From contig NZ_LNKT01000001.1 in assembly GCF_001595645.1 (NCBI RefSeq), positions 413,811 to 477,810 on the forward strand: a stretch of 64,000 nt of DNA, written 5' to 3'. The translations under genes and the position numbers were made by a program. Below, one piece after another: positions 15,722 through 24,274 of the stretch. The notes under the pieces were generated by a model. The model did not search any database. It was not told the origin of the DNA and was given only the letters and a program-made list of their open reading frames with translations. This DNA is from Sulfurovum riftiae (GTDB taxonomy: Bacteria > Campylobacterota > Campylobacteria > Campylobacterales > Sulfurovaceae). Numbering within the stretch: position 1 is the stretch's first letter; the number at the start of each line of letters is the position of its first letter.

Positions 15722-17140
15722 ATGATATGGATTTTGATCATCTTCACCTTGCATGTACTGGGTATGCTCTCTGCATTCAAAGCAGTAATGGAAACACGTA
15801 CCTCGCAGGGGGCCATTGCCTGGGTGATCTTCCTTGTCTCCTTTCCCTACATCTCTTTGCCGGTATACTGGATACTCGGACGTAACCGCTTTCGCGGATA
15901 TACGAGTGCCAAACATATTAAAGATGAAAAGATCCAGGCCGATCTTGCGGAATTCCTGGGAGAATTGAAACGCTACCAGGTCCCTTCATCCGAGATCTCC
16001 GCTGCGGAAGCGGCGGCAGAAAAACTGGCCCTTCTTCCTATGTTACAGAAAAACAGTGTTGAATTGCTCATAGACGGTGATGCTACTTTTGAAAGTATCC
16101 TGAAGGGGATCGCAGAGGCAGAAGCGTATATTCTCTTCCAATTCTTCATCGTCAAAGATGATGAGATAGGACGCAAGATCAAAGAAGCACTCGTTGCCAA
16201 AGCCAAAGAAGGGGTCAAGGTCTATTTTCTCTACGATGAGATAGGCAGCCACAGTCTTTCAAAAAGCTATATGAGTGATCTGGAAGCAGCGGGTATCATG
16301 ATCCATCCTTTCCATACCCAAAAAGGCATTTTCAACCGCTTCCAGATCAATTTCAGAAACCACCGGAAAGTGGTCGTTGTCGATGGGAAACACGGATGGA
16401 TAGGGGGACATAATGTCGGGGACGAGTATCTTGGAAGATCACCGAAGTTCGGACATTGGAGAGATACACATATCAAGATAAGCGGCCCGGCCGTTCTGGC
16501 AGTACAGGTCTCTTTTGTAGAGGACTGGCTCTGGGCGCTTGACGAGGGCATAGGAGAACTGCTTTGGGAGCCGTATGTTTCGGATGAAAAAGATCAAAAG
16601 GTCCTCATTGTCCCTTCTGGTCCGGCAGATGAGCGTGAGACCGCGGCACTGATGTTCCACCATGCCATCAATTCGGCACAGCAGCGCATCTGGATCGCCA
16701 GTCCCTATTTCGTACCTGACGATGCCATTATTTCTGCTTTGCAGCTTGCAGGACTTCGCGGTGTAGATGTACGCATTCTTATTCCGGACAGGCCTGACCA
16801 TCTGCTGGTCTATCTTGCAGCCTATACCTATTTTGAAAATCTTATACAGACCGATGTTCGTTTTTTCCGTTATACGAATGGTTTCCTGCATGAGAAAGTA
16901 ATGCTGATAGACGATGAAACAGCAACGGTAGGGACGGCGAATTTCGACAACCGTTCATTCAGGCTCAATTTCGAGATCACTGCCATTGTCAAAGACTGTG
17001 GTTTTGCTTCAGAGGTGGAAAAAATGTTTCTCGACGATTTTGACCATGCACGTGAAATGACAGAAAGCGATCTTAGGCAAATGTCTCTCTGGTTCAAGTT
17101 CAAAGCACGGATGGCAAGGCTTACTTCCCCTATACAGTAG
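15722..17140 (+). CDS. cls: Cardiolipin synthase (phospholipase D superfamily)
   Basis: A 472-aa membrane enzyme that joins two phosphatidylglycerol molecules to cardiolipin. Two N-terminal helices (about 1-20 and 32-50, the second followed by ILGRNRFRGY) are typical of ClsA. Two HKD catalytic motifs are present: H214-x-K216 in NHRKVVVVDGKHGWIGG and H390-x-K392 in LHEKVMLIDDETATVGTANFD. The ATG at 15722 gives the standard length; an in-frame upstream ATG at 15632 would add an unusual Cys-rich extension before the first helix. A TATAAT-like AGTATAATTG element lies near 15665. Confidence 0.92.
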   Translation: MIWILIIFTLHVLGMLSAFKAVMETRTSQGAIAWVIFLVSFPYISLPVYWILGRNRFRGYTSAKHIKDEKIQADLAEFLGELKRYQVPSSEISAAEAAAEKLALLPMLQKNSVELLIDGDATFESILKGIAEAEAYILFQFFIVKDDEIGRKIKEALVAKAKEGVKVYFLYDEIGSHSLSKSYMSDLEAAGIMIHPFHTQKGIFNRFQINFRNHRKVVVVDGKHGWIGGHNVGDEYLGRSPKFGHWRDTHIKISGPAVLAVQVSFVEDWLWALDEGIGELLWEPYVSDEKDQKVLIVPSGPADERETAALMFHHAINSAQQRIWIASPYFVPDDAIISALQLAGLRGVDVRILIPDRPDHLLVYLAAYTYFENLIQTDVRFFRYTNGFLHEKVMLIDDETATVGTANFDNRSFRLNFEITAIVKDCGFASEVEKMFLDDFDHAREMTESDLRQMSLWFKFKARMARLTSPIQ

Positions 17141-17233
17141 TGGCTATGATTGTTTTTTTGAACAACATGCTACTTTTTTGGATTATGGTACAATCCCAAT
17201 GTAATAAGCACAAATATAACAAAAGGATGACAG

Positions 17234-17821
17234 ATGATCAGAAAACTACTCTTTATCGGTGCATTGGCACTTGGACTTTCACAGAATATGCAGGCCGAGA
17301 CAGCACAGGGTATGCCGAACATGAATGTCGATATGGCAGAGATGCAGAAGGGAATGGCGCTGCTGCCGTTTCTGACAGCACCTATTGAAAGCAATGACAA
17401 ACTTACCTCAAAGGATGTAGAACTGTTGCTGGATGCTATTAAAAAGAAAGACAAGGCTTACGGAAAATACAGTGAAGGTATGGAAAAAGGATACGAAAAA
17501 GCCGCACAGGTCCTTAAAAAGGGTGTGAGTTTCGATACTTTCGTGAAAAAAGCGATAGAGCTTTCAGGAGTACAGGATGAACTTGACAAAGAAGCAAAGT
17601 CGATCGGTTATGACAATGCGCTTGAACTGACATTGAAGTCAACACGTATCGTTAGGGCGATGATGGCTCTGGAGATGGAAAAAGAGATCGCCAAAGCTCC
17701 CAAGGAGCAGCAGGCGATGATGCGCAATATGATGTCAGGTATGATGGGTGCGGGCAAACCGGAAGATATGGAGGTCGTCAAACCCTACTTGGAGCAATTC
17801 AAACAGTTGCAGGAGAAGTAA
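17234..17821 (+). CDS. Periplasmic helical protein of unknown function, 195 aa
   Basis: Signal peptide MIRKLLFIGALALGLSQNMQ with cleavage after QA; the mature part is Met- and Lys-rich and almost wholly helical (MAEMQKGMALLPFL, DVELLLDAIKKKDKAYGKY, MMRNMMSGMMGAG). No cysteine or metal motif. AAAGGATG precedes ATG 17234. A chaperone-like or sorting helper role is conceivable but unsupported. It converges with the cupin gene, with only 1 bp between the stops. Confidence 0.65.
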   Translation: MIRKLLFIGALALGLSQNMQAETAQGMPNMNVDMAEMQKGMALLPFLTAPIESNDKLTSKDVELLLDAIKKKDKAYGKYSEGMEKGYEKAAQVLKKGVSFDTFVKKAIELSGVQDELDKEAKSIGYDNALELTLKSTRIVRAMMALEMEKEIAKAPKEQQAMMRNMMSGMMGAGKPEDMEVVKPYLEQFKQLQEK

Positions 17822-17822
17822 C

Positions 17823-18164
17823 TCAGAGTTTCAAAACTCCCTGTACTCTCGCGACAGTGTCGCCTTTGTGCAGACTGAGCCTGACAACAGACTCTTCCAG
17901 TGCTTTAAGTTCATGCAGTACATTGCCTTCAAGGGTAATGATATCTCCTTCATTGAGTATGAATGTCTTCTCTCCTACATCAAATTCAATGCTTCCTCTC
18001 AGTGTCATGACTGCAATGGGAAATTTTGTCTTGTGCTCTTTCATCACCTGACCCTTTTTAAAAGCGATGCGTATCTCTTTTCCGAAGTCACTCTCCAGCA
18101 TTGGCGTGATGACCACGCTTTTGTCCGAAAATGCCAGGTTTTTTAAAAATGATTCTGTCTGCAT
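17823..18164 (-). CDS. Small cupin-domain protein
   Basis: A 113-aa single-domain cupin. The first cupin box is represented by GQVMKEHKTKFPIAVMTLRG and the second by LNEGDIITLEGNVLHELKAL. One canonical metal histidine pair is reduced: EHKT keeps one histidine of the usual HxH, and the second box keeps H in NVLHEL, so metal binding may be weak. Members of this type often bind small metabolites or act as sensors. It is a monocistronic leftward gene, convergent with the preceding gene. Confidence 0.75.
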   Translation of the reverse strand: MQTESFLKNLAFSDKSVVITPMLESDFGKEIRIAFKKGQVMKEHKTKFPIAVMTLRGSIEFDVGEKTFILNEGDIITLEGNVLHELKALEESVVRLSLHKGDTVARVQGVLKL

Positions 18165-18313
18165 GGACTATCCTTGTTTTTTTGAAAGATTATAACCGTA
18201 TGTTCCCTTGGCCTCGTTGACACATATCAAGAGGTCCAAAACAGCCACTTTGATAACTGAAATTTGATGAACCTTTACGATATAATTTCCCGGTATTGTA
18301 AAGAAAAGGCAAA

Positions 18314-18931
18314 ATGATGACCAGAACGATAGAGTACAAAGGCAGAGCTGTCGAAGTTTCGAAAGTGGTCTGCATAGGACGGAACTATGTGGAGCATATT
18401 GAAGAGCTGGGCAATGAGATACCGGAGAACATGGTGGTCTTCAACAAGCCAAACTCCGCCATTACCGACAGACTCCATTACTTCTCGCCAGAGTGCCGTT
18501 TTGAAGGCGAGATCTGTTTTCTCATTGAAAAAGGTACCATAGCCGGTGTCGGTTTCGGGCTTGACCTGACCCATGCGGATATACAGAACAGGCTGAAAAA
18601 GAAAGGCCTTCCCTGGGAGCGTGCCAAAGCATTTGACGGTTCGGCTGTCCTGAGTGAATTTGTTCCTCTCGAAGAGCCGCTGGAAGATCTGGTGATGAAA
18701 CTCTATGTCAACGGAAAGTTGCAGCAGTTCGCTACCTATGATCTGATGATGTACAAACCTGCCGGTATGATAGAAGAGATCAAGCGTTTTATGACACTGG
18801 AAGACGGTGATGTCATTATGAGCGGCACACCCAAAGGCGTGGCGACCTACAGTGTGGGTGACAGGTTTTTGGGGCAGATCTTTGCAGGGGAGAGACTGCT
18901 GCTTGAAACGGAGTGGATAGCTGAACAATGA
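18314..18931 (+). CDS. Fumarylacetoacetate hydrolase family protein
   Basis: A 205-aa FAH-family enzyme (acylpyruvate hydrolase/oxaloacetate decarboxylase-like group). Typical elements are VVCIGRNYVEHIEELG, FNKPNSAI, the metal-binding FEGEICFLIE (ExE), LDLTHADIQ, and GDVIMSGTPKGV at the C-terminus. It would act on a C-C bond in a beta-diketo acid or oxaloacetate in the cytosol. ATG 18314 or ATG 18317 could be used. A TATAAT lies at about 18281-18286. Confidence 0.85.
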   Translation: MMTRTIEYKGRAVEVSKVVCIGRNYVEHIEELGNEIPENMVVFNKPNSAITDRLHYFSPECRFEGEICFLIEKGTIAGVGFGLDLTHADIQNRLKKKGLPWERAKAFDGSAVLSEFVPLEEPLEDLVMKLYVNGKLQQFATYDLMMYKPAGMIEEIKRFMTLEDGDVIMSGTPKGVATYSVGDRFLGQIFAGERLLLETEWIAEQ

Positions 18932-18946
18932 CAGAAGAGATAGGTA

Positions 18947-19651
18947 TCAGCCTTCGGTAGCTTTGAACCAGCGTTCCAGAAATTCGGAACGTTCGTAGAC
19001 CTTTGCACCCAATGCAAATTTGTAAGCCATATAGGGCTGTCCGAGATTCCAGAAGGCAAAGTCTTCTTTTTGCAGGTACCTGGCTAAAAGGACCAGTTGA
19101 GCCGTACCGTAATTGCTATAGCGTTTTCCTCTGCGGGTGAAACCGCTTAAGCTGGTGTAGGTCCTGCCGATGATGTAGCCGATCTCTCCGGCTACGAGTC
19201 TGTTCTCTTCACGTATGGCAGCAGATATGACTTTGAAATTCTGATCTTTTCCTTTTGTCTCTTTGAGCATTGTGAGATACTTTGGGGTCAGCCAGTTGTT
19301 CCTGTGTGTCATCTCGATAGCGTCTGCTATCTCATCGAGTTCTTCTCCTATGACAAGTTCCGGTGCCTTGTGTTGCAGAAGTTTTCGTACTTTTCTGCTG
19401 ATATGAAGGTCTTCAAAATCGAGCAGGGTGTAAGCGAACTGGATCTCCGGAAGCAGCAGCTCTTCCTCTTCGAAATAGTCTGTAACAGCAATGAAACCGG
19501 CTTTGGCCTGGGCAATATAGTATGCTGCGGAGAAGTCTTCGCTCCAGTAGTAGTTCTTGCGCATATCGGTATAGATGCTCTCCTGAAGCAGCTTCCTGTC
19601 CGTAACAACATCATGGGGCAGATGGTGAATACCCAGCTGTATTGTTTCCAT
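18947..19651 (-). CDS. Leucyl/phenylalanyl-tRNA-protein transferase-like (GNAT-fold) protein
   Basis: A 234-aa protein starting METIQLGIHHLP. The C-terminal half resembles Aat: GEIGYIIGRTYTSLSGFTRR, then ARYLQKEDFAFWNLGQP and LGAKVYERSEFLERW, matching the Aat pattern of GxxxGxxFxxESMF, xHxGxxLIDCQ and LGAxxIPRxEFL. It may therefore transfer amino acids to protein N-termini or be a GNAT-fold relative. An in-frame TTG at 19663 would add four residues. It lies 12 bp downstream of the 107-aa gene and is co-transcribed with it from the bidirectional promoter at 20003-20040. Confidence 0.6.
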   Translation of the reverse strand: METIQLGIHHLPHDVVTDRKLLQESIYTDMRKNYYWSEDFSAAYYIAQAKAGFIAVTDYFEEEELLLPEIQFAYTLLDFEDLHISRKVRKLLQHKAPELVIGEELDEIADAIEMTHRNNWLTPKYLTMLKETKGKDQNFKVISAAIREENRLVAGEIGYIIGRTYTSLSGFTRRGKRYSNYGTAQLVLLARYLQKEDFAFWNLGQPYMAYKFALGAKVYERSEFLERWFKATEG

Positions 19652-19663
19652 TAGATTATGCAA

Positions 19664-19987
19664 TTATCCATTTTCCTTCATTTCGACATCGATGGCATTC
19701 TTTGCAACGAGAAGCTGGTCTTTGTACCATTTGCTCTCGGAAAGTTTTGGAAAGGATTCTCCCATGATCTCAAGCGGTGTATTGTCCCACTCTTCGGAAG
19801 AGGCCGGCATGGACCAGTTACACTCTTTGAGTACATAGGCAAAGATGCGGTCAATGAGTGTGTAGGTCTCTTTGAGTGCTGTCATGTCTGTTCCTTTCTC
19901 ATGCATAAGAACGACCTTTACCAATTGTTTCCTTGTCTCTCTTGGGTATTGCGCTTTGATCGAATCGATGATCTCTTCTTTTTTCAT
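19664..19987 (-). CDS. Conserved-looking hypothetical protein, 107 aa
   Basis: A soluble, acidic, helical protein starting MKKEEIIDSIKAQYPRETRK, with a Trp-rich end (CNWSMPASSEEWDN and SKWYKDQLL). I do not recognise the family. The ATG at 19987 with AAAGG upstream is chosen; an earlier in-frame ATG at 20032 lies inside the promoter palindrome and is upstream of the predicted transcription start. It heads a leftward two-gene unit with the Aat-like gene. Confidence 0.65.
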   Translation of the reverse strand: MKKEEIIDSIKAQYPRETRKQLVKVVLMHEKGTDMTALKETYTLIDRIFAYVLKECNWSMPASSEEWDNTPLEIMGESFPKLSESKWYKDQLLVAKNAIDVEMKENG

Positions 19988-20002
19988 AACTGTTGCAACC
20001 TT

Positions 20003-20040
20003 TTTTGTAATTGTATTGAAAAATAGATACAATTACAAAA
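20003..20040. promoter_or_regulatory. Symmetric bidirectional promoter
   Basis: TTTTGTAATTGTAT (20003-20016) and its exact reverse complement (20027-20040) form a 14-bp inverted repeat with a 10-bp spacer. Each strand reads TTGTAA, 17 bp, TACAAT: -35 at 20005-20010 and -10 at 20028-20033 rightward, and the mirror image leftward. Each arm thus holds one promoter's -35 overlapping the other's -10. The start codons lie at 20056 (+) and 19987 (-), with matching leaders of about 16 nt. Confidence 0.65.
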
Positions 20041-20055
20041 TTTTTGGGGTACGTC

Positions 20056-20517
20056 ATGAAAATAAACGTCATTATTATCGATAAAAAAGGCAAAGACCAG
20101 CTCTATGCCCCTCTGATAGAGCATTACAAAAAGATCGCAAAACCTTTTGCCAAAGTAGAAGTGATCGAACTTTTTGACAAAGAGATCGCAAAAGCCCAGG
20201 ATATCTCTCCGGAGGCAGCACAGAGATCTTACACCAGGGCATTGGGGAAATATCTGAGTGGTGGAGTAAATATCGCTTTAGATCCATCATCAAAAGAGGT
20301 GGACAGCTTCGAATTCTCAAAATTGCTTAAGGATAGCGTGACCGTAAACTTCTACATTGGCGGTGCATACGGCTTTGAAAGGGATTTTTTAAGCAAATGT
20401 AATAAGGCCGTATCATTTGGTAAAATAACGCTTTCACATAAACTGGTGAAAGTTGTTTTGCTGGAGCAGATATTCAGAGGGCTTACCATCAACAACAATC
20501 ACCCATATCATAAATAG
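20056..20517 (+). CDS. rlmH: 23S rRNA (pseudouridine1915-N3)-methyltransferase RlmH
   Basis: A 153-aa SPOUT-family methyltransferase that methylates pseudouridine 1915 in helix 69 of 23S rRNA. The SAM-binding knot region is visible as VNFYIGGAYGFERDF and ISFGKITLSHKLVKVVLLEQ-like sequence, and the C-terminus ends NNNHPYHK, the RlmH signature. Length matches the family (about 155). The ATG at 20056 lies 5 bp after GGGGT. It leads a rightward run with the DksA-like gene (8-bp gap). Confidence 0.93.
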   Translation: MKINVIIIDKKGKDQLYAPLIEHYKKIAKPFAKVEVIELFDKEIAKAQDISPEAAQRSYTRALGKYLSGGVNIALDPSSKEVDSFEFSKLLKDSVTVNFYIGGAYGFERDFLSKCNKAVSFGKITLSHKLVKVVLLEQIFRGLTINNNHPYHK

Positions 20518-20525
20518 GAAGTTAG

Positions 20526-20882
20526 ATGTTAACAAAAGACGAGTTGAAGAGTTTTGAGAACAAATTGCTGGACAGACGTGTTCAGATAGAGAAAAACCTT
20601 ACCGGAACCGCACTTGAACTGGACGGAATGAGAGAGCTTGAGTTGAATGATGAAGGTGATTACGCAGCAGCGTCCGCAGAAACAGCAGTCGATAGTGCGA
20701 TTTTGGTCCAACAGCGCAAAGAATTAGCAGAAATTGACCTTGCTTTGGATAAAATAAAAAACGGAACTTACGGTATTTGTGAAATGTGTGAAGAACCTAT
20801 AGGCAAACCGCGCCTTGAAGTGAAGAACTTTGCGCGCTTCTGCATCACGTGCCGGGAGATCAACGAAAAAGAACAACAATAA
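20526..20882 (+). CDS. DksA/TraR-family zinc-finger regulator
   Basis: A 118-aa protein that should bind the RNA polymerase secondary channel. The coiled coil tip carries the functional DxxDxA motif (D42, D45, A47 in NDEGDYAAAS). The C-terminal zinc finger has C85, C88, C106 and C109 (ICEMC...FCITC). It is slightly shorter than E. coli DksA (151) but has both key elements, so a ppGpp-linked transcription role is likely. It lies 8 bp after rlmH and 10 bp before the next gene. Confidence 0.9.
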   Translation: MLTKDELKSFENKLLDRRVQIEKNLTGTALELDGMRELELNDEGDYAAASAETAVDSAILVQQRKELAEIDLALDKIKNGTYGICEMCEEPIGKPRLEVKNFARFCITCREINEKEQQ

Positions 20883-20892
20883 AGGATAGAAC

Positions 20893-21927
20893 ATGAGACT
20901 CGGGCTATACATTTTTGCTGCATTGACATTAATGGGTATTACGGCTGCGTTAACGTATACTGTAAACCCCAATAACTACATTGTGGAATTTATGGGGATC
21001 AATTTCAATTTCCCTGTAGCCGTTTGGGTTGTATTGCCGATGGGCCTGCTGCTGCTTTTTACAGCGATCCATATGATCTTCTATTCGTTGAAGAGTTACT
21101 TTAAATTGAAAAAATGGCAGAAAGATGCTGCTACACTTGATGATGCGCTCTATTGGTCACTGGTCAATGAGCCTAAAGAGCAGAAGTATGCCATGGAAGA
21201 GATCAAAGGTTCGGCAGTGCTTCTGGGCAAATCGTCATTGAACGTACACGATTCGGTAGAAGGACTCAACCCGAGACTCTCCAAAGTCCTCAATATCATC
21301 AACAAGATCAAGGCCGGTGAATATGTCGACCTCAAAGAGAACAAGATCTCCAAAGTCTTCTCTGAAGGCAATGAATACCTGATCCAGAACAGAAGGAACC
21401 GTCTGCAGCATGACCCTGAGTTCGTCGAAGAGGTCATGAAGTCCTCCTCCCAGTATTCGAAGCCGGTACAGAAAGAGGCACTCGATATCTTTGCACGCAA
21501 AGAGACATTCTACAAAGCTCGAAAGTATGCGAGGATCTTCGATGCGGAAAGTCTTCATGTGATGCTTTCACGGGTCGTACTTGAAGAAGATATGGGGTTG
21601 ACCGCAGAAGTCCTGAACGATTTTGTTGCAGCGTTGAAACTGAACTGTACAGATTTCGTGAAAATCGCCAATGTGACAAAGAAAGTATTCTCACCTGCAC
21701 AGAACCTTGCACTTTTCAAAGACTATCAGAGTAAATATCCAAAAGCGCAGGAAGCATATCTTTATCTGCTTTTTGATTATGAACTGATCGACGAAGCAAG
21801 TGCCTATCTTGATGAGCATGAAGAGCATGAATTCCTCAAGTTCAGAGCGTTTAACGAGTTAAAGAAAAGCCACAAGAAATTTAAACTTGAAGACCTTGTC
21901 AATGTCAATACTATCTGTAGCAAATAG
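20893..21927 (+). CDS. Membrane-anchored protein of unknown function, 344 aa
   Basis: Two N-terminal helices (about residues 5-24 and 40-63, VAVWVVLPMGLLLLFTAIHM) resemble a LapA-type hairpin; the remaining about 280 residues are cytoplasmic and helical, with LARKETF/RKYARIF-like repeats. I do not recognise a catalytic motif. Together with rlmH, the DksA-like gene and dusB it forms a tight rightward cluster, all linked to translation or its control. A structural or TPR-like role is a guess. Confidence 0.65.
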   Translation: MRLGLYIFAALTLMGITAALTYTVNPNNYIVEFMGINFNFPVAVWVVLPMGLLLLFTAIHMIFYSLKSYFKLKKWQKDAATLDDALYWSLVNEPKEQKYAMEEIKGSAVLLGKSSLNVHDSVEGLNPRLSKVLNIINKIKAGEYVDLKENKISKVFSEGNEYLIQNRRNRLQHDPEFVEEVMKSSSQYSKPVQKEALDIFARKETFYKARKYARIFDAESLHVMLSRVVLEEDMGLTAEVLNDFVAALKLNCTDFVKIANVTKKVFSPAQNLALFKDYQSKYPKAQEAYLYLLFDYELIDEASAYLDEHEEHEFLKFRAFNELKKSHKKFKLEDLVNVNTICSK

Positions 21928-21949
21928 TATTTGACCCCTTTTCTCCCAA

Positions 21950-22906
21950 ATGGCTACACTGGATTTTTCAAAACCCCTCTACGCTTTAGCCCCGCTTGCG
22001 GGCTTTACAGACCTTCCTTTCCGCTCAGTTGTCAAGAAATTCGGTGTCGATCTAACCGTCTCTGAAATGATCAGCTCCAACGCACTGGTACACAACAGCA
22101 AAAAAACCTACAAGATGCTTGAGAAAAGTCCTGTGGAAGACCCGTACTCCATTCAGATTGCAGGTTCCGACCTTGAAGTGATCAGGCGTGCCGTAGAGAT
22201 CATCAACGAACAGGAAGGCGTGAGCGTCATAGACCTTAACTGTGGCTGTCCGGCACCCAAAGTGGTCAACAACCTTCAGGGAAGCTCTCTTCTGACAGAC
22301 CTTCCCCAAATGGGAAAAGTCATAGAGACCATCAAAAAACACTCCAACAAAGAGTACACTTCGGTAAAATTCCGTCTGGGCTTCAATGAAAAGAACCATG
22401 TAGAGATCGCAAAACTCTGTGAAGCGAGCGGGGCGGACTTCATTGCTGTGCACGGACGTACACGGGCAGGGCGTTACAAGGCACCTGTAGATTACGATGC
22501 TATCAGAGAGATCAAGGAATCCGTCTCCATCCCTGTCATTGCCAATGGGGACATAGACACACCTGCCAAAGCCCAGTGGGTACTGGAACATACCGGTGCA
22601 GACGGTGTGATGATCGGCCGTGCCGCAGTGGGGAAGCCCTGGATCTTTAAGCAGATCAAAGAGGGGATGGAACAACCCAGTTCTGCACTCATCAAAGAAG
22701 TTGTTCTTGAACACTTTGACCAGATGATCGACTACTACGACAAATACGGGGCGATCATTTTTAGAAAGAATCTGCACTCCTACTCTAAAGCAGGATACAA
22801 AGGTGCTTCTATCTTCCGTGATACGGTCAACCGTATAGAGGATCCCAAAGAGATGCGTGAAGTGGTAGAAGAATTCTTTTCACAAAAATTTTTTTATGAG
22901 GATTGA
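21950..22906 (+). CDS. dusB: tRNA-dihydrouridine synthase DusB
   Basis: A 318-aa FMN-dependent TIM-barrel enzyme that reduces uridine in tRNA. Seen: the LAPLAGFTDLPFRSV N-terminal FMN motif, SVIDLNCGCPAPKV with the catalytic cysteine C100, FIAVHGRTRAGRY, VIANGDI, and GADGVMIGRAAVGKPW. Length and motifs fit DusB. It starts 22 bp after the preceding gene with a weak ribosome binding site. Confidence 0.92.
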   Translation: MATLDFSKPLYALAPLAGFTDLPFRSVVKKFGVDLTVSEMISSNALVHNSKKTYKMLEKSPVEDPYSIQIAGSDLEVIRRAVEIINEQEGVSVIDLNCGCPAPKVVNNLQGSSLLTDLPQMGKVIETIKKHSNKEYTSVKFRLGFNEKNHVEIAKLCEASGADFIAVHGRTRAGRYKAPVDYDAIREIKESVSIPVIANGDIDTPAKAQWVLEHTGADGVMIGRAAVGKPWIFKQIKEGMEQPSSALIKEVVLEHFDQMIDYYDKYGAIIFRKNLHSYSKAGYKGASIFRDTVNRIEDPKEMREVVEEFFSQKFFYED

Positions 22907-22968
22907 TATTTGTCAAACCTCCTACAGAAAAGTAAGAGTATAATCCCCCAAAAAAAGAGAGCCGAAGC

Positions 22969-23391
22969 ATGACATTCATTATTATCAAAACTATCCACCT
23001 TTTTGCCGCATTTATTTACGGTGGGTTTCTCATTACCGACAACCTTTTTCTGAACAAGATAAAACGCTCCTACAGTGAAGAGGAGCATGCAAAGATACGT
23101 GAATCGTTCATGAAATATGTACGTAAGGTGGTACCGCCATCTCTCATTGTTGCGGTTATTACGGGGCTTTACCTCATTTCACAGGTTTACGGGCCTGTCG
23201 GTCCTGATGGTCTGACATGGTTCCAGAGTGTGCTTGGGCTTAAAGCCTTCCTGGGTATCTGGCTTGGACTTCGTGGCGGACTGCAGGTCTATTTCAAGAT
23301 CCAGCCTTTTGTTTTCAAAAGCCATGTGCTTCCGTTCGCTTTCGTGCTTACCATCATCTTCCTTTCTCAGTTCATGTACCTTCCGGTTTGA
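22969..23391 (+). CDS. Four-helix membrane protein, CopD/DUF2269-like
   Basis: A 140-aa protein with four hydrophobic segments at about residues 3-22, 52-72, 84-102 and 113-135. An early histidine (TIHLFAAFIYGGFL) is placed as in heme- or copper-related CopD-like domains, but no other ligand is clear. Function is not known. A TATAAT-like AGTATAATCC near 22937 precedes it. Confidence 0.55.
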   Translation: MTFIIIKTIHLFAAFIYGGFLITDNLFLNKIKRSYSEEEHAKIRESFMKYVRKVVPPSLIVAVITGLYLISQVYGPVGPDGLTWFQSVLGLKAFLGIWLGLRGGLQVYFKIQPFVFKSHVLPFAFVLTIIFLSQFMYLPV

Positions 23392-23450
23392 TCATCTCAA
23401 ACCTACTTGTGGTATAATCTTTCACTTTTAACATTTAGATCGGGTGTAAT

Positions 23451-24191
23451 ATGGTAGTAGAACTCTTACTTGTCGGTATCTTTATTGGTGCGATGGCAGG
23501 CTTTTTCGGTATTGGCGGTGGGATGATGCTCGTACCGGTCCTTATGGCGATCGGATTTGACATCAAAGCTGCCATCGGTATCTCCATTGTACAGATGGTA
23601 TTTGCCTCGGTCTTTGGTTCGTACCTGAACTGGAAAAAAGGTTCGCTCATCCTCGGCGAAGGGATCTTCGTCGGTTTGGGAGGTTTTTTGGGCGGATATG
23701 CCGGTGGTGCGGTGACACATCTGGTCTCCGACAGGGTACTTCAGTTCCTGTTCCTGGGCATTCTGCTCTTTGCGCTGCTGCGCCTTTTTTTCTCTAAAAA
23801 CCATACGGATGATTCTCAGACCAGGACACTCAACAAAGGGCTGCTTTTTGCCATCGGTGCTGTCATAGGGGTCTTCTCGATCACTCTGGGGATCGGCGGT
23901 TCCATCATCCTGACGCCTATTCTTGTAGGTCTGTTGCATTACCCCATCAAAAAAGCGGTGAGTGCAGGGCTTTTCTTTGTGGTCTTCTCCTCCATTGCCG
24001 GGCTCATCAGCCGTCTCATGAACGGGACCATTGACTTCCATAACGGGCTCATTGTCGCTGTGGCATCACTGGTCGGTGTCGCTTTGGGCATCTGGCTCAA
24101 AGATCATGTCAAGGATACCCACCACAAAATGGCACTGGTCGTACTTTACTTATTTTCCACACTGATACTTGTCGAAAAGATGTTTTTCTGA
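23451..24191 (+). CDS. TSUP-family (TauE/SafE) membrane transporter
   Basis: A 246-aa permease with about eight helices. Two related halves each contain the family's glycine-rich motif: FFGIGGGMMLVPVLMAIGF with AAIGISIVQM in the first, and GIGGSIILTPILVGLLHYP with KAVSAGLFFVVFSSIAG in the second. TSUP proteins export sulfite, sulfoacetate or related organosulfur anions; in a sulfur-metabolising organism that would fit, but the substrate is inferred. GTGGTATAATC at about 23410 supplies the promoter. Confidence 0.85.
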   Translation: MVVELLLVGIFIGAMAGFFGIGGGMMLVPVLMAIGFDIKAAIGISIVQMVFASVFGSYLNWKKGSLILGEGIFVGLGGFLGGYAGGAVTHLVSDRVLQFLFLGILLFALLRLFFSKNHTDDSQTRTLNKGLLFAIGAVIGVFSITLGIGGSIILTPILVGLLHYPIKKAVSAGLFFVVFSSIAGLISRLMNGTIDFHNGLIVAVASLVGVALGIWLKDHVKDTHHKMALVVLYLFSTLILVEKMFF

Positions 24192-24274
24192 TCTTTGTTT
24201 CGTGGAAGAAAAAAATACAAAAATAAGTTTGTTGCTGTAGAATACACTCAATCTAAATATTATGAAGGATAAGA

